DNA of 57,545 bases from Christensenella sp. UBA4379 (GCA_002391225.1 DGRV01000004.1:221-57765), one strand, 5' to 3'. Counted from the first letter of the stretch, positions 46,769 to 55,792 are shown. Translations and numbers: made by a program. Notes: generated from the sequence alone by a model not told the origin.

Positions 46769-49396
46769 CTATAGATCCCCATTCTTTTTTAAGAACGCTT
46801 TTTTGAGGGCCTCTGCCGCTGCGGCGCTGGGCTGGGGGACGTTGTTGCGGGCGATGAAATCGGCGATTTCGCCCTGGACCTGTTCGACCTCGCGGTGGAA
46901 TTCCCGGGCGGAGACGCGCAGGGCCCCGTTGCCCAGGATGATCAATTGTTCCAGGCCGTCCGAGCTGGCGACGCGGATGCGTGTGTTTTTGCCCAGCTGG
47001 CTGGTGGTCTTTTCGATGTAGGCGTCCGCCGTTTCCGCCTGGCTGGTGTAGACCACCGTGATGCCCCCGACCTGCTCCACAGAGCTGCGGCCGCCGGGCA
47101 CCAAATAGGCGTCGAACACCAGGATCAGATGGTTGTTCCGCATCCCCTGATAGTTGCACATCAGGGCGATCAGGGCCTGGCGGGCGCTGTCGATGCTGGC
47201 CTGGGCGGTTTTCTTGAGCTCGTCCCAGGCAAAGATGATGTTGTAGCCGTCCACGATCAGGTATTCCTCGGGCGGCTCCGCTTCGGACGCCGGAGGCTTC
47301 GGGGCGGGGGGCTTTCGGGCCGGGAGGACGGAGCGGCTGCGGATCGGCCCGTAGGTGCGCTCAAAGATGGCCATCAGCTCCTTGTCCTCTTCCAGGGCGT
47401 CGCGGGGCTTGGAAGGCTTGGCTGGAGCGGCGGGCGGGGCGTCATCGGGGGGCGCTTCCTTGCCAAAGCCGGTCCGCACGTGCATGTGGGCGGCCGCCTC
47501 CCGCCAGGGCACCACCACGCCCGCCCCGTGGGAGCAGAACACGGAGTCTGCCGGGTTTTCAATGTCCCGCTCCGGGTCGTAGCCGATGGCCGTCACGATG
47601 GCGTCCTGCCCGGCGCAGGGCTCGTAGCCGCCCGGCCGGAGGACCGCCCGGCCCAGCCCGTGGGTGTAGGCGGCCACGTCCCGGGGGTAATGCCGCGCGG
47701 CACGGACGGGGGCCTTGCCGGTCACCAGCGTGGTGCCGCCCTCGGAATGGGCGATCTCTGCCTCGCCGCCCATCGCGGCGATGTCGGTCAGGGACCGCCC
47801 GGCGTTTTCGGCCGGCAGCCAGAGCTCCAGCTGATACCAGGGCTCCAGCAGGACGTTCGACGCCTGCATCAGCCCCTGGCGGATGGCCCGGTAGGTGGCC
47901 TGGCGGAAGTCCCCGCCCTCGGTGTGTTTTAAATGGGCCTGCCCCGCCAGCAGGGTGACGTGCACGTCGGTCAGGGGCGCGCCGGTCAGCACGCCCCGGT
48001 GCTGCCTTTCCAGCACGTGGGTCAGGATCAGCCGCTGCCAGTTGACGGCCAGGTCGTCCTCCGGGCACTGGGAGGACACGGTGATCCCGCTGCCCCTCGG
48101 CCCCGGGGACAAAAGGAGGTGGACCTCCGCGTAATGGCGGAGCGGCTCGTAATGGCCGGCCCCCTCCACGGTGTCCCGTATGGTTTCTCGGTACAGCACG
48201 CCCCCCTCCGTAAAGCGGACCTCCAGGCCGAAGCGGTCCTTGAGCTGGCGGGCCAGCACTTCCAGCTGCACCTCGCCCATGATCTCCACCTGGATGCGCC
48301 GCAGCTGGGCCAGCCACACCACGTTCAGCTGAGGGTCCTCCTGTTCCAGCTGGCGGAAGCAGGCCAGGGCCCGGTGCTCGTCCTCCCCCGGGGCCAGGGC
48401 GACCCGGTAGGAAAGCACGGGGGAAAGGGCCTGGCGCATGTCCTGCCCGCCGCCGCCCAGCCGCTGCCCGGTGTGGGTCCCCTCCGGCCCGGTGACGGCG
48501 CAGAGGGTCCCGGCGGGGACCTCGTCCGCCGCTTCAAAGCGCGCGCCCGAATACAGGCGGATCTGGCTGACTTTTTCGCCCGCTTTTCCCATCTGGGCGG
48601 GCAGGGCGTCCCGCACGCGCAGGTGGCCGCCGGTGATCTTCATGTAGGTGAGGCGCTGACCGCTAGGGTCGCGGCCGATTTTGTAGACGCAGGCGGAAAA
48701 GTCCTCCGGCCAGGTCTTCCGGGGGGCGTACAGATAAAGTGCCTCCAGAAGGGCTTCGATCCCCTCGTTTTTGAGGGCCGCCCCAAAGCAGACCGGGAAG
48801 AGCTTCCGTCCCATAAAGAGCCTCCGGGCGGTCTCCTGCCGTACCCGGCCCTCGGCCAGGTATTCCTCCAGGGCGTCCTCCCCGCAGGTGGCGATTTCTT
48901 CGTCGGCGTCCGGGGCGGCGAGGTCTACAAAGGAGCCCCCGAGGTCCCCGCGCAGACCGTTTAAGATGCGGCCCTTGTCAAAGCCCGGCTGGTCGGCCTT
49001 GTTGACGAAGACGAGCACGGGCACCCCGCCCCTTTGAAGCACCTGCCAGAGGGTTCGGGTGTGGCTCTGGACCCCGTCCGCCGCGCTGACGACGAGGACG
49101 GCCATGTCCATCACCCAGACGGCACGCTCCGTTTCGCCGGAAAAGTCCGCGTGGCCGGGCGTGTCCAGGAGGGTGAAATCGAAGTCCCTGTAGGAAAACA
49201 GGGCCTGCTTGGAAAAGATGGTGATGCCCCGTTCCTTTTCCTGGGCGTCGGTATCCAGCCAGGCGTCCCCGTGGTCCACCCGCCCCTGGCGGCGCAGCGC
49301 GCCGGACACAAAGAGCAGGGCTTCGGACAGGGTGGTCTTGCCCGCGTCCACATGGGCGACGAGACCGACGACGGACCGATGAAGGTGCATATTCAT
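46769..49396 (-). CDS. TetM-like ribosomal-protection GTPase fused to a YacP/Rae1-type NYN nuclease
   Basis: An 875-aa protein. Residues 1-650 follow the TetM/TetO/EF-G plan: G1 AHVDAGKTT (15-23), a switch II DTPGHADFSGE, G4 NKAD, then domains II-V ending with a TetM-like IAMGGEAEIAHSEGGTTLVT. A proline-rich linker (about 650-705) leads to a NYN (PIN-like) domain: YLIVDGYNIIFAWDELK, LILVFDAYLVPGG, ETADAYIEKT and IRVASSDGLEQLIILGNGAL. This matches YacP/Rae1, which cuts mRNA in the ribosomal A-site in Bacillus. The fusion would put a ribosome-acting GTPase and an A-site mRNA nuclease on one chain. The gene ends with a TAG. Confidence 0.9.
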   Translation of the reverse strand: MNMHLHRSVVGLVAHVDAGKTTLSEALLFVSGALRRQGRVDHGDAWLDTDAQEKERGITIFSKQALFSYRDFDFTLLDTPGHADFSGETERAVWVMDMAVLVVSAADGVQSHTRTLWQVLQRGGVPVLVFVNKADQPGFDKGRILNGLRGDLGGSFVDLAAPDADEEIATCGEDALEEYLAEGRVRQETARRLFMGRKLFPVCFGAALKNEGIEALLEALYLYAPRKTWPEDFSACVYKIGRDPSGQRLTYMKITGGHLRVRDALPAQMGKAGEKVSQIRLYSGARFEAADEVPAGTLCAVTGPEGTHTGQRLGGGGQDMRQALSPVLSYRVALAPGEDEHRALACFRQLEQEDPQLNVVWLAQLRRIQVEIMGEVQLEVLARQLKDRFGLEVRFTEGGVLYRETIRDTVEGAGHYEPLRHYAEVHLLLSPGPRGSGITVSSQCPEDDLAVNWQRLILTHVLERQHRGVLTGAPLTDVHVTLLAGQAHLKHTEGGDFRQATYRAIRQGLMQASNVLLEPWYQLELWLPAENAGRSLTDIAAMGGEAEIAHSEGGTTLVTGKAPVRAARHYPRDVAAYTHGLGRAVLRPGGYEPCAGQDAIVTAIGYDPERDIENPADSVFCSHGAGVVVPWREAAAHMHVRTGFGKEAPPDDAPPAAPAKPSKPRDALEEDKELMAIFERTYGPIRSRSVLPARKPPAPKPPASEAEPPEEYLIVDGYNIIFAWDELKKTAQASIDSARQALIALMCNYQGMRNNHLILVFDAYLVPGGRSSVEQVGGITVVYTSQAETADAYIEKTTSQLGKNTRIRVASSDGLEQLIILGNGALRVSAREFHREVEQVQGEIADFIARNNVPQPSAAAAEALKKAFLKKNGDL

Positions 49397-49440
49397 ACCC
49401 CCAGGGAAAAATAATGGTTCGTAATGGGAAATGCTTACTT

Positions 49441-49560
49441 TAATGCGTAATTCTTAATGCGTAATGCGTAATGAATAGCTAAATGCTCAATGCCTATTCA
49501 CGAATGACTAATCAACTAATCCCTATTCCCTATTCCCTAATCCCTTGTAGGCCTATCGGC
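49441..49560. repeat. degenerate GCGTAAT and CCCTATT repeats
   Basis: TAATGCGTAATTCTTAATGC-type units are followed by repeated CTAATCCCTATTCC. Both types recur elsewhere in the window (29635, 54998 and 51280). No gene is seen. Confidence 0.55.
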
Positions 49561-49617
49561 CTAGAATCAGTATACGATATTTTACACTTGTTTTCAATGA
49601 AAGAGGAGGAATCCATC

Positions 49618-50346
49618 ATGGAAAACCGGCAGCTGGAGGAGCTGTGCCGGCGGGCGGCGGACCGGAATCAGCCCCTGTTCAGCCGCTTTTTGGACCTGGA
49701 CGGGCAGAAGCAGGCGGTCGCCGCCGCCCGGAAGGCCGGGGCGGAATATACGCTCTTTGGCGGGACGGAGGGCTGCGAGCGGCAGATGATCGGGCTGGGG
49801 GCCGAGGCCCCGGAGGAGGAGGCTTTTCCGATTCGGTGTCTCAAAATCTCCCCCAAGAGCCTGAAATACGGCAAGCCCCTGGCCCACCGGGATGTGCTGG
49901 GCACGGTAATGGGGCTGGGCATCGAGCGGGAGCTGGTGGGCGACATCGTCATCCGGGACGAGGGGGCCTACCTGTTCTGCGTTTCCCAGATGGCGGACTT
50001 CCTGCGGGACAGCCTGGGCCGGGTCGGGAAGACGGACACGGTCTGCGTCTTTTCAGCCCCACCGGAGGGGCCGGTGAGGACTGTGAAGGAAATCCGGGTC
50101 CAGGTCACCTCTGCCCGGGCGGACGCGGTCTGCGCCCACCTGTTCCGCCTGAGCCGGGGCGATACCCAGGAGCTGATCCGCCAGGGCCAGGTCGCTGTGG
50201 ACGACCGGGTGCTGACCAAGAGCGACCACCAGCTTTCGGAAGGGGAGGTTCTCTCCGTCCGGGGCTTCGGCCGGGCGAAGATCCGCGGGGTCGAAAGCGT
50301 CAGCAAAAAGGGGAAGCTCAACCTCCTGGTGGAGCTGTACAGCTGA
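49618..50346 (+). CDS. ylmH: YlmH-type S4-domain RNA-binding protein
   Basis: A 242-aa protein from ATG 49618 with GAGGAGG upstream. The N-terminal part (LEELCRRAADRNQPLFSRFL, LKYGKPLAHRDVLGTVMGLG, IVIRDEGAYLFCVSQMADFL) matches YlmH. The C-terminal 70 residues are an S4 RNA-binding domain (ARADAVCAHLFRLSRGDTQE, then DDRVLTKSDHQLSEGEVLSV). Recent work links YlmH to ribosome rescue and quality control, the same pathway as RqcH at 35940. It is outside the usual ylm cell-division cluster here. Confidence 0.9.
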   Translation: MENRQLEELCRRAADRNQPLFSRFLDLDGQKQAVAAARKAGAEYTLFGGTEGCERQMIGLGAEAPEEEAFPIRCLKISPKSLKYGKPLAHRDVLGTVMGLGIERELVGDIVIRDEGAYLFCVSQMADFLRDSLGRVGKTDTVCVFSAPPEGPVRTVKEIRVQVTSARADAVCAHLFRLSRGDTQELIRQGQVAVDDRVLTKSDHQLSEGEVLSVRGFGRAKIRGVESVSKKGKLNLLVELYS

Positions 50347-50475
50347 AGGTCCGGTTTTCATGGTCCACGGTTGTTTGCCCGCGCAAGTTTTTTCGGCTTC
50401 CCTTTCCTGCGTTCCTGTGGTATAATGCTTCTGTCTGAAAAAAAGATCCCAAAAAATCCGTAAAAGGAGTTACTT

Positions 50476-50841
50476 ATGAATATTCATGAATCGGCAGAAG
50501 ACTATCTGGAGCAGATTCTGATGCAGCTGGAGCAGAAGGGCCACGCCCGCTCGACGGACATTGCCATCGGGCTGAACGTCACCAAGCCCTCCGTCAGCGT
50601 CGCCATGAAGAAGCTGAGGGAAAACGGCTATATCACCATGGGCGCGGACAACATGATTTCCCTGACGGACAAGGGCTACGCCATCGCCAGAAGGATCTAC
50701 GACCGCCACATCGCGCTGACCAAGTACCTGGTCCAGCTGGGCGTCCCCGAGAAAATCGCCCGGGAGGACGCCTGTAAGATCGAGCACGACCTGTCCGAGG
50801 AATCCTTCGCGGCCATCTGCAGCCAGATCAAAAAGGACTGA
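50476..50841 (+). CDS. MntR/DtxR-family metal-dependent repressor
   Basis: A 121-aa protein. The winged helix (STDIAIGLNVTKPSVSVAMK, KLRENGYITMGADNMISLT) is followed by a metal-binding and dimer domain with YDRHIALTKYLVQLGV and the DACKIEHDLSE motif, whose Cys/Glu/His residues bind Mn or Fe. It lacks the SH3-like domain, so it is MntR-like. AAAAGGAG precedes ATG 50476. The downstream ABC exporter is preceded by its own promoter. Confidence 0.88.
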   Translation: MNIHESAEDYLEQILMQLEQKGHARSTDIAIGLNVTKPSVSVAMKKLRENGYITMGADNMISLTDKGYAIARRIYDRHIALTKYLVQLGVPEKIAREDACKIEHDLSEESFAAICSQIKKD

Positions 50842-50897
50842 CAGCGAAACCGCGGGATCCGGGGCTGACAAAACCCGGATCAGCAGAAACAAACAAG

Positions 50898-50944
50898 ACA
50901 GACCTGCCGCAGAAGCATTTTTTCTTCGGCAGGTCTGTTTATTA
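50898..50944 (+). terminator. terminator after the MntR-like gene
   Basis: ACAGACCTGCCG (50898-50909) pairs perfectly with CGGCAGGTCTGT (50927-50938), then TTATTA. A second hairpin GATCCGGG/CCCGGATC lies just before it at about 50856-50881. Confidence 0.8.
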
Positions 50945-50978
50945 TGAAGATCCCGGAAGAACTTCCCAAAATCTCAAG

Positions 50979-51007
50979 TTGACAAAGCTCCCCGCGCCTG
51001 TTATACT
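50979..51007 (+). promoter_or_regulatory. consensus promoter of the ABC exporter operon
   Basis: TTGACA (50979-50984) and TATACT (51002-51007) have a 17-bp spacer. It drives a short leader frame and then a terminator. Confidence 0.9.
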
Positions 51008-51047
51008 CTCAACTGTTCTGAACTTTTCCCGAAAGGAGGCTGCCGAA

Positions 51048-51116
51048 ATGTCTGAAATGTCCGTTCATGCGTTTGTATCTGTTTCTGCACGTTTTGCGCA
51101 GCCGCTGTCCATGTAG
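51048..51116 (+). CDS. leader peptide of the ABC exporter operon
   Basis: A 22-aa frame with GAAAGGAGG 9 nt before ATG 51048, reading MSEMSVHAFVSVSARFAQPL and ending SM-TAG. It is too short for an independent function and lies between a consensus promoter and an intrinsic terminator. This is the same arrangement as BmrB before the bmrCD exporter genes of Bacillus, where antibiotic-stalled ribosomes on the leader prevent termination. No single amino acid dominates, which favours drug-induced stalling over amino-acid sensing. Confidence 0.65.
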   Translation: MSEMSVHAFVSVSARFAQPLSM

Positions 51117-51143
51117 GGAAGAACCTTTTTTTGTGTGCTATCC

Positions 51144-51172
51144 CGGCAGCGTTCAGCGCTGCCGATTTTTTT
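51144..51172 (+). terminator. attenuator terminator before the ABC exporter
   Basis: CGGCAGCG (51144-51151) pairs with CGCTGCCG (51157-51164), followed by ATTTTTTT. It lies between the leader peptide and the exporter genes. Confidence 0.9.
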
Positions 51173-51179
51173 ATGCTCG

Positions 51180-51320
51180 TTAAGGTAGGAGGTAGCGCTC
51201 GCTTTGCTCGCTAAGGTAGGAAGTAGCGCTCGCTGCCGCTCGCTAAGGTATATACCTTCTACCTCCTACCTCCTCCCTCCTACCTAATCCCTAATCCCTC
51301 GTCCCTAATCCCTATTCCCA
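51180..51320. repeat. AGGTAGGAGGTAG inverted and direct repeats
   Basis: GGTAGGAGGTAG (near 51184) has an inverted partner CTACCTCCTACC (near 51260). GCGCTCGCT repeats lie between them, followed by CCTAATCCCTAATCCC. The units match those at 46480-46768 and 49500-49560. Confidence 0.6.
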
Positions 51321-51343
51321 ACTCAACCTCGAAAGGACCTCCC

Positions 51344-53149
51344 ATGCCATCCAAGAAAAAGGGCCTGATGGGGAAGCTGCTCAGGATGAACGCCCGGTGG
51401 TTTCTCGGCGCGCTCGTCTGCACCCTCGTCTGTGTCGTGACCGATTACCTGTCCCCCCTGATCGTGGCGGAAACCCTGGATCGCTACCTGGGCAACCAGG
51501 AAAGCGTCCTGCCGCCCATCCTGCTTCGCCTGATGCCAGTGCTGAGCGACCGGGCGTACATCGTGGAGCGGCTGTACCTGGTCGGCCTGCTGATCATCCT
51601 GATCAACCTTATCAACGGCGTCGCCTCCTATTTTAAGGGCCGCCTCCAGTCCATCGCCGGGGAAAACGTGGCCAAGTATCTGCGGGATACCCTCTACGGC
51701 CACATCCAGAACCTGCCGTTTTCCTACCACGCCGGAGCGGAAACGGGCGACCTGGTCCAGCGCTGCACCTCCGACATCGATACCGCCCGCCGCTTCCTTG
51801 CCATGCAGCTGATGCAGGTGGTGAACGCGGTCACGATGATCATCGTCTCGATGACCGTGATGCTGGGAAAGAGCGTGCGGCTGACGCTGATCAGCAGCAT
51901 CATGATCCCCGGGCTGTTTTTGTTCGCCTTTCTCTTTTTCCGCTGGGTCATCAAGGCTTTCACGGCCTCGGACCAGGCGGAGGGCAGGATGAGCACCGTG
52001 CTCCAGGAAAACCTGACCGGCGTCCGGGTTGTTCGCGCCTTTGGCCGCCAGCAGTTCGAGATCGACAAGTTCGGTGTCCGCGTCAAGGACCTGGCGGACA
52101 AGAACATGAAGGTCTGCAAGCTCCTGGCCGTCTACTGGGCCACCGGCGACGCCATGAGCATGCTGCAGATGATGATCACCCTGATCGCCGGCGTCTACGC
52201 GGTCATCTCCGGGAAAATCACCCTGGGCGTCATGGTCATCTTCACCACCTACACGGGCAAGCTCCTGTTTCCCATCCGCCAGCTGGGCCGCATCCTGTCC
52301 GACGCGGGCAAGAGCAAGGTGGCCCTGGGCCGCATCGGGGAGATCCTGGCCCAGCCCGTCGAGCCAAAGGAAAAGGATGTGTCGACCCCGCCGCTCAGCG
52401 GGGACATCGTGTTCGACCGCGTGACCTTCGGCTACGACCCGGACCACCCGGTGCTCAAGGACTGTTCCTTCACCATCCCTGCCGGGACGACAGCGGCCCT
52501 GCTGGGGGCCACCGGCAGCGGCAAGTCCACCATCGCAGAGCTGTTGCAGCGGCTCTATGAGCCCCAGAGCGGGCAGATCACGATCGGCGGGACGCCGATT
52601 CAAAGGGTGGAGCGCAGCTGGCTTCGCTCCCACATCGGCCTTGTGCTGCAGGAGCCCTTCCTGTATTCCCGCACCATCCGGGAAAACGTCATGATCGCCC
52701 GGCCGGAGGCCACCCAGGAGGAGGTCACCCAGGCGGTCCGGGACGCCTGCGCCGAGGAGTTCATCGAGGCCAGCGAAAAGGGCTGGGACACCCTGGTGGG
52801 CGAAAGGGGCGTCACCCTGTCCGGCGGGCAGAAGCAGCGCCTGGCCATCGCCCGCACGATCCTCAAGGAAAACGACATCCTGATCTTCGACGACTCCCTC
52901 TCCGCCGTAGATACGGAGACGGACGCCCACATCCGCGCCGCCCTGAAGGAAAGGCGCAGGGACGTAACCAGCCTGATCATCAGCCACCGCATCACCACCC
53001 TGCAGGAGGCGGACAAGATTCTGGTGCTGGAGGACGGCCGCATCGTCCAGGAGGGAACTCACGAGGAACTGATTCACCAGCCGGGCCTGTACTCCGGGAT
53101 CTTCCGGATCCAGAGCGCGGCGGAAGACGAAAGCGGAAAGGAGGAATGA
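51344..53149 (+). CDS. heterodimeric ABC exporter, subunit 1 (degenerate ATPase site)
   Basis: A 601-aa half-transporter: six membrane helices (about 15-315), then an ATPase with Walker A GATGSGKST, signature LSGGQKQR and Walker B ILIFDDSLSAVD. The catalytic Glu after Walker B is Asp (FDD), the usual mark of the non-hydrolysing partner in BmrC/D- or TM287/288-type heterodimers. It would export drugs, peptides or lipids. AAAGGA lies 7 nt before the ATG. The second subunit begins 8 bp after the stop. Confidence 0.92.
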   Translation: MPSKKKGLMGKLLRMNARWFLGALVCTLVCVVTDYLSPLIVAETLDRYLGNQESVLPPILLRLMPVLSDRAYIVERLYLVGLLIILINLINGVASYFKGRLQSIAGENVAKYLRDTLYGHIQNLPFSYHAGAETGDLVQRCTSDIDTARRFLAMQLMQVVNAVTMIIVSMTVMLGKSVRLTLISSIMIPGLFLFAFLFFRWVIKAFTASDQAEGRMSTVLQENLTGVRVVRAFGRQQFEIDKFGVRVKDLADKNMKVCKLLAVYWATGDAMSMLQMMITLIAGVYAVISGKITLGVMVIFTTYTGKLLFPIRQLGRILSDAGKSKVALGRIGEILAQPVEPKEKDVSTPPLSGDIVFDRVTFGYDPDHPVLKDCSFTIPAGTTAALLGATGSGKSTIAELLQRLYEPQSGQITIGGTPIQRVERSWLRSHIGLVLQEPFLYSRTIRENVMIARPEATQEEVTQAVRDACAEEFIEASEKGWDTLVGERGVTLSGGQKQRLAIARTILKENDILIFDDSLSAVDTETDAHIRAALKERRRDVTSLIISHRITTLQEADKILVLEDGRIVQEGTHEELIHQPGLYSGIFRIQSAAEDESGKEE

Positions 53150-53156
53150 GCGTTTT

Positions 53157-54998
53157 ATGTCCAGCAGCATTCAGGAACAGGATTATACGCAGAAGTTCTC
53201 CCTTTCCCTGTGGCGGAGGATTCTCAACCATACCCCGCAGTACAAGCCCATGCTGGTGTGGCTGATGGTCTGCATGGGAATTTCCGCCGTGATTGACGTG
53301 GCCTTCCCGATGATGACCCGCTACGCCATCGACCATTTTATCGCCGAAAAGACCACCGAGGGCCTGCCCGGGTTCATCGCCCTGTACGCCCTCCTCACCC
53401 TTACCCAGGTGGTCACGATCTACTGCTTCCTCTATCTGGGCGGCAAAATCGAGACCGGCGTGTGCTATGAAATGCGCTGCCAGGGCTTCCGCAAGCTGCA
53501 GGAGCTCCCCTTCTCCTATTATGACAAAATGCCCGTGGGCTATCTGATGAGCCGGCTGACCTCCGACTCCGTCCGCCTGAGCGAGACCGTCGGCTGGTCC
53601 CTGCTGGACCTGAGCTGGGGCGTGGTGTACCTGATTCTGAGCATTGCCGCGATGCTGTCGGTGGACGTCCGGCTGACCCTGCTGGTGCTGCTGGTGGTGC
53701 CGCCCTTAGGGGCCGTCAGCTGGTTTTTCCAGCAGCGGATCCTAAAGGCCCACCGGGGCGTCCGCAAGATCAACAGCCAGATCACCGGGTCGTTCAACGA
53801 GGGCATCATGGGGGCCAAGACCACCAAGACCCTCGTGCGCGAAAAGGAAAACCTCAAAGAGTTCGAGGCCCTGACGGAAAACATGCGCTCCACCTCCGTC
53901 CGGGCGGCCTCCCTGTCGGCCCTGTACCTGCCCATCGTCGTGTCCCTGGGCTCGATCGCCACCGCGATCGCCCTGTGGCAGACGGGCAACATGGCCCTGG
54001 CCGGGGCCCTCAAGCTGGGCACGGTGATGCTGTTCATCAACTATACCGTCCAGTTCTTTGACCCTATCCGGGGCATCGCCGGCACCTTCTCCGAAATGCA
54101 GTCCGCCCAGGCGGCCGCCGAGCGGGTGGTCTCCCTCCTGGAGACCGAGCCGGGCATCAAGGATACGGAGGAGGTCATCGAACGCTTCGGCGACAGCTTC
54201 CACCCCAAAAAGGAAAACTGGCCCGACATCCGGGGCGACATTGTGTTCGACCACGTGGACTTCCAGTATCAGGACGGGGAAAAGGTCCTGGAGGACTTTA
54301 ATCTCCGCGTCCGGGCGGGGGAGACCGTGGCCCTGGTCGGGCCGACCGGGGCGGGCAAATCCACCGTGGTCAACCTGGTCTGCCGCTTTTACGAACCCAC
54401 CAAGGGGGAGATCCTCATCGACGGGGTCGACTACCGGGAGCGCAGCCAGCTGTGGCTCCAGTCCAACCTGGGCTACGTCCTCCAGGAGCCTCACCTGTTT
54501 TCCGGCACCGTGATGGACAACATCCGCTATTCCCGCCTGGACGCCACCGACGAGGAGGTCATGGAGGCCGCCCGTCTGGTCAGCGCCGATACCTTCATCC
54601 AGCGGCTGGACAAAGGCTACCAGACCGAGGTGGGGGAGGGCGGCAGCCGCCTGTCCACCGGCGAAAAACAGCTGATCTCCTTTGCCCGGGCCCTGCTGGC
54701 CTCCCCGGCCATCTTCGTGCTGGACGAGGCGACCTCTTCCGTCGATACCCACACCGAGCAGGTCATCCAGCAGGCCATCGAAAAGGTTTTGGCCGGCCGG
54801 ACCTCCTTCATCATCGCCCACCGCCTGTCCACGGTTCGGAACGCCGACCGCATCCTGGTGATCGACGGCGGCAAAATCGCCGAGTCCGGCACGCACCAGG
54901 AGCTCATGAGCAAAAAGGGCGCCTACTGGCGGCTGTACACCACCCAGTTCCGGGAGGAAAAGGAGCAGGAGCTGCTGGGAGGAAAGGAAAATATATAA
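53157..54998 (+). CDS. heterodimeric ABC exporter, subunit 2 (catalytic ATPase site)
   Basis: A 613-aa half-transporter with six membrane helices and an ATPase: Walker A GPTGAGKST, signature LSTGEKQL and Walker B IFVLDEATSSVD. It keeps the catalytic Glu lost in subunit 1, and its altered signature (LSTGE for LSGGQ) faces the degenerate site. Together the two chains form an asymmetric exporter. The leader peptide and terminator upstream of subunit 1 control both. Confidence 0.92.
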   Translation: MSSSIQEQDYTQKFSLSLWRRILNHTPQYKPMLVWLMVCMGISAVIDVAFPMMTRYAIDHFIAEKTTEGLPGFIALYALLTLTQVVTIYCFLYLGGKIETGVCYEMRCQGFRKLQELPFSYYDKMPVGYLMSRLTSDSVRLSETVGWSLLDLSWGVVYLILSIAAMLSVDVRLTLLVLLVVPPLGAVSWFFQQRILKAHRGVRKINSQITGSFNEGIMGAKTTKTLVREKENLKEFEALTENMRSTSVRAASLSALYLPIVVSLGSIATAIALWQTGNMALAGALKLGTVMLFINYTVQFFDPIRGIAGTFSEMQSAQAAAERVVSLLETEPGIKDTEEVIERFGDSFHPKKENWPDIRGDIVFDHVDFQYQDGEKVLEDFNLRVRAGETVALVGPTGAGKSTVVNLVCRFYEPTKGEILIDGVDYRERSQLWLQSNLGYVLQEPHLFSGTVMDNIRYSRLDATDEEVMEAARLVSADTFIQRLDKGYQTEVGEGGSRLSTGEKQLISFARALLASPAIFVLDEATSSVDTHTEQVIQQAIEKVLAGRTSFIIAHRLSTVRNADRILVIDGGKIAESGTHQELMSKKGAYWRLYTTQFREEKEQELLGGKENI

Positions 54999-55030
54999 TG
55001 CGTAATGCGTAATTCGTAATGCGTAAAGCG
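54998..55030. repeat. GCGTAAT repeat, third locus
   Basis: TAATGCGTAATGCGTAATTC and a further TAATGCGTAA follow the stop of subunit 2. It is the same unit as at 29635 and 49441. Confidence 0.6.
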
Positions 55031-55232
55031 TTGGCGATGCCCGGAACGGCTGCTCCATCCTCCATCCCATTGATGGTGCCTGAAACATGGCCGTTCGGGA
55101 TTGGACAGACGCGGCTTCACTTTTGATTTTTCAAACCAACTGCCATCCGTACATCTTCCTTTGTATATACAGGTGCAAGCATTGACAAATGCAGGACACA
55201 CCAAAGATGTAAAATATACGGAGGAAATAAAC

Positions 55233-55505
55233 ATGAGCATGATTGAAAAAGAAATGAAGATCGACCTGAATCTGGATGAACTGCTGAAAGCCGCAGGCGG
55301 CGCAGGCAATCAACCGGATGCGTTTCAGACCGCTCTTCATGAAAAAGTACGGATCCTGAACAATTACCTCTACTACCTCTATGCGAAGTATGGCTGCCCT
55401 GATTCAGGCGCAGACTATCTGATGACCATCATCAACACCGAGGAAAAAGCCCGGATCGATCAGTACACGAGTGAGATTTGCGACCTGCCCAAGCACTTTT
55501 CATAA
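55233..55505 (+). CDS. small protein of unknown function
   Basis: A 90-aa soluble protein from ATG 55233, preceded by GGAGGAAAT. It begins MSMIEKEMKIDLNLDELLKA, then AGGAGNQPDAFQTALHEKVR, and ends with an aromatic NNYLYYLYAKYGCP and ICDLPKHFS. The DELLKAAGGAG stretch recalls a double-glycine leader, but the rest is longer and helical, unlike a bacteriocin. No relatives are recognised. A perfect terminator follows. Confidence 0.65.
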   Translation: MSMIEKEMKIDLNLDELLKAAGGAGNQPDAFQTALHEKVRILNNYLYYLYAKYGCPDSGADYLMTIINTEEKARIDQYTSEICDLPKHFS

Positions 55506-55555
55506 AATCAGCAAACCCGGAAGTTCATCGTACAAACGCAAGTCTGCCATGGTCG

Positions 55556-55587
55556 GCCATGCACAAAGAAAGTGCATGGCTTTTTTT
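55556..55587 (+). terminator. terminator after the 55233 gene
   Basis: GCCATGCAC (55556-55564) pairs with GTGCATGGC (55572-55580), followed by seven T. Confidence 0.92.
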
Positions 55588-55646
55588 AACGCTGTAGCAT
55601 TGCTGTGTGGGCAGACACGCTGCAGATGACCTTAAGGAAGTTTTCC

Positions 55647-55675
55647 TTGCAATCCTTTGATATATTCGATATACT
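55647..55675 (+). promoter_or_regulatory. promoter of nagA
   Basis: TTGCAA (55647-55652) and TATACT (55670-55675) have a 17-bp spacer. The spacer and -10 contain TATATTCGATATA, a near-palindrome that could be an operator. Confidence 0.75.
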
Positions 55676-55792
55676 TATTTTGAGGACATAAGATTGGAAA
55701 CGAATCAGAAGCATGATCGTCCGCTTTCTGCACAGCCGGCAGAACTGGGCGGAGATCCTGAAACGAGGCTTTCCGACAGGGGAGGGATATGA

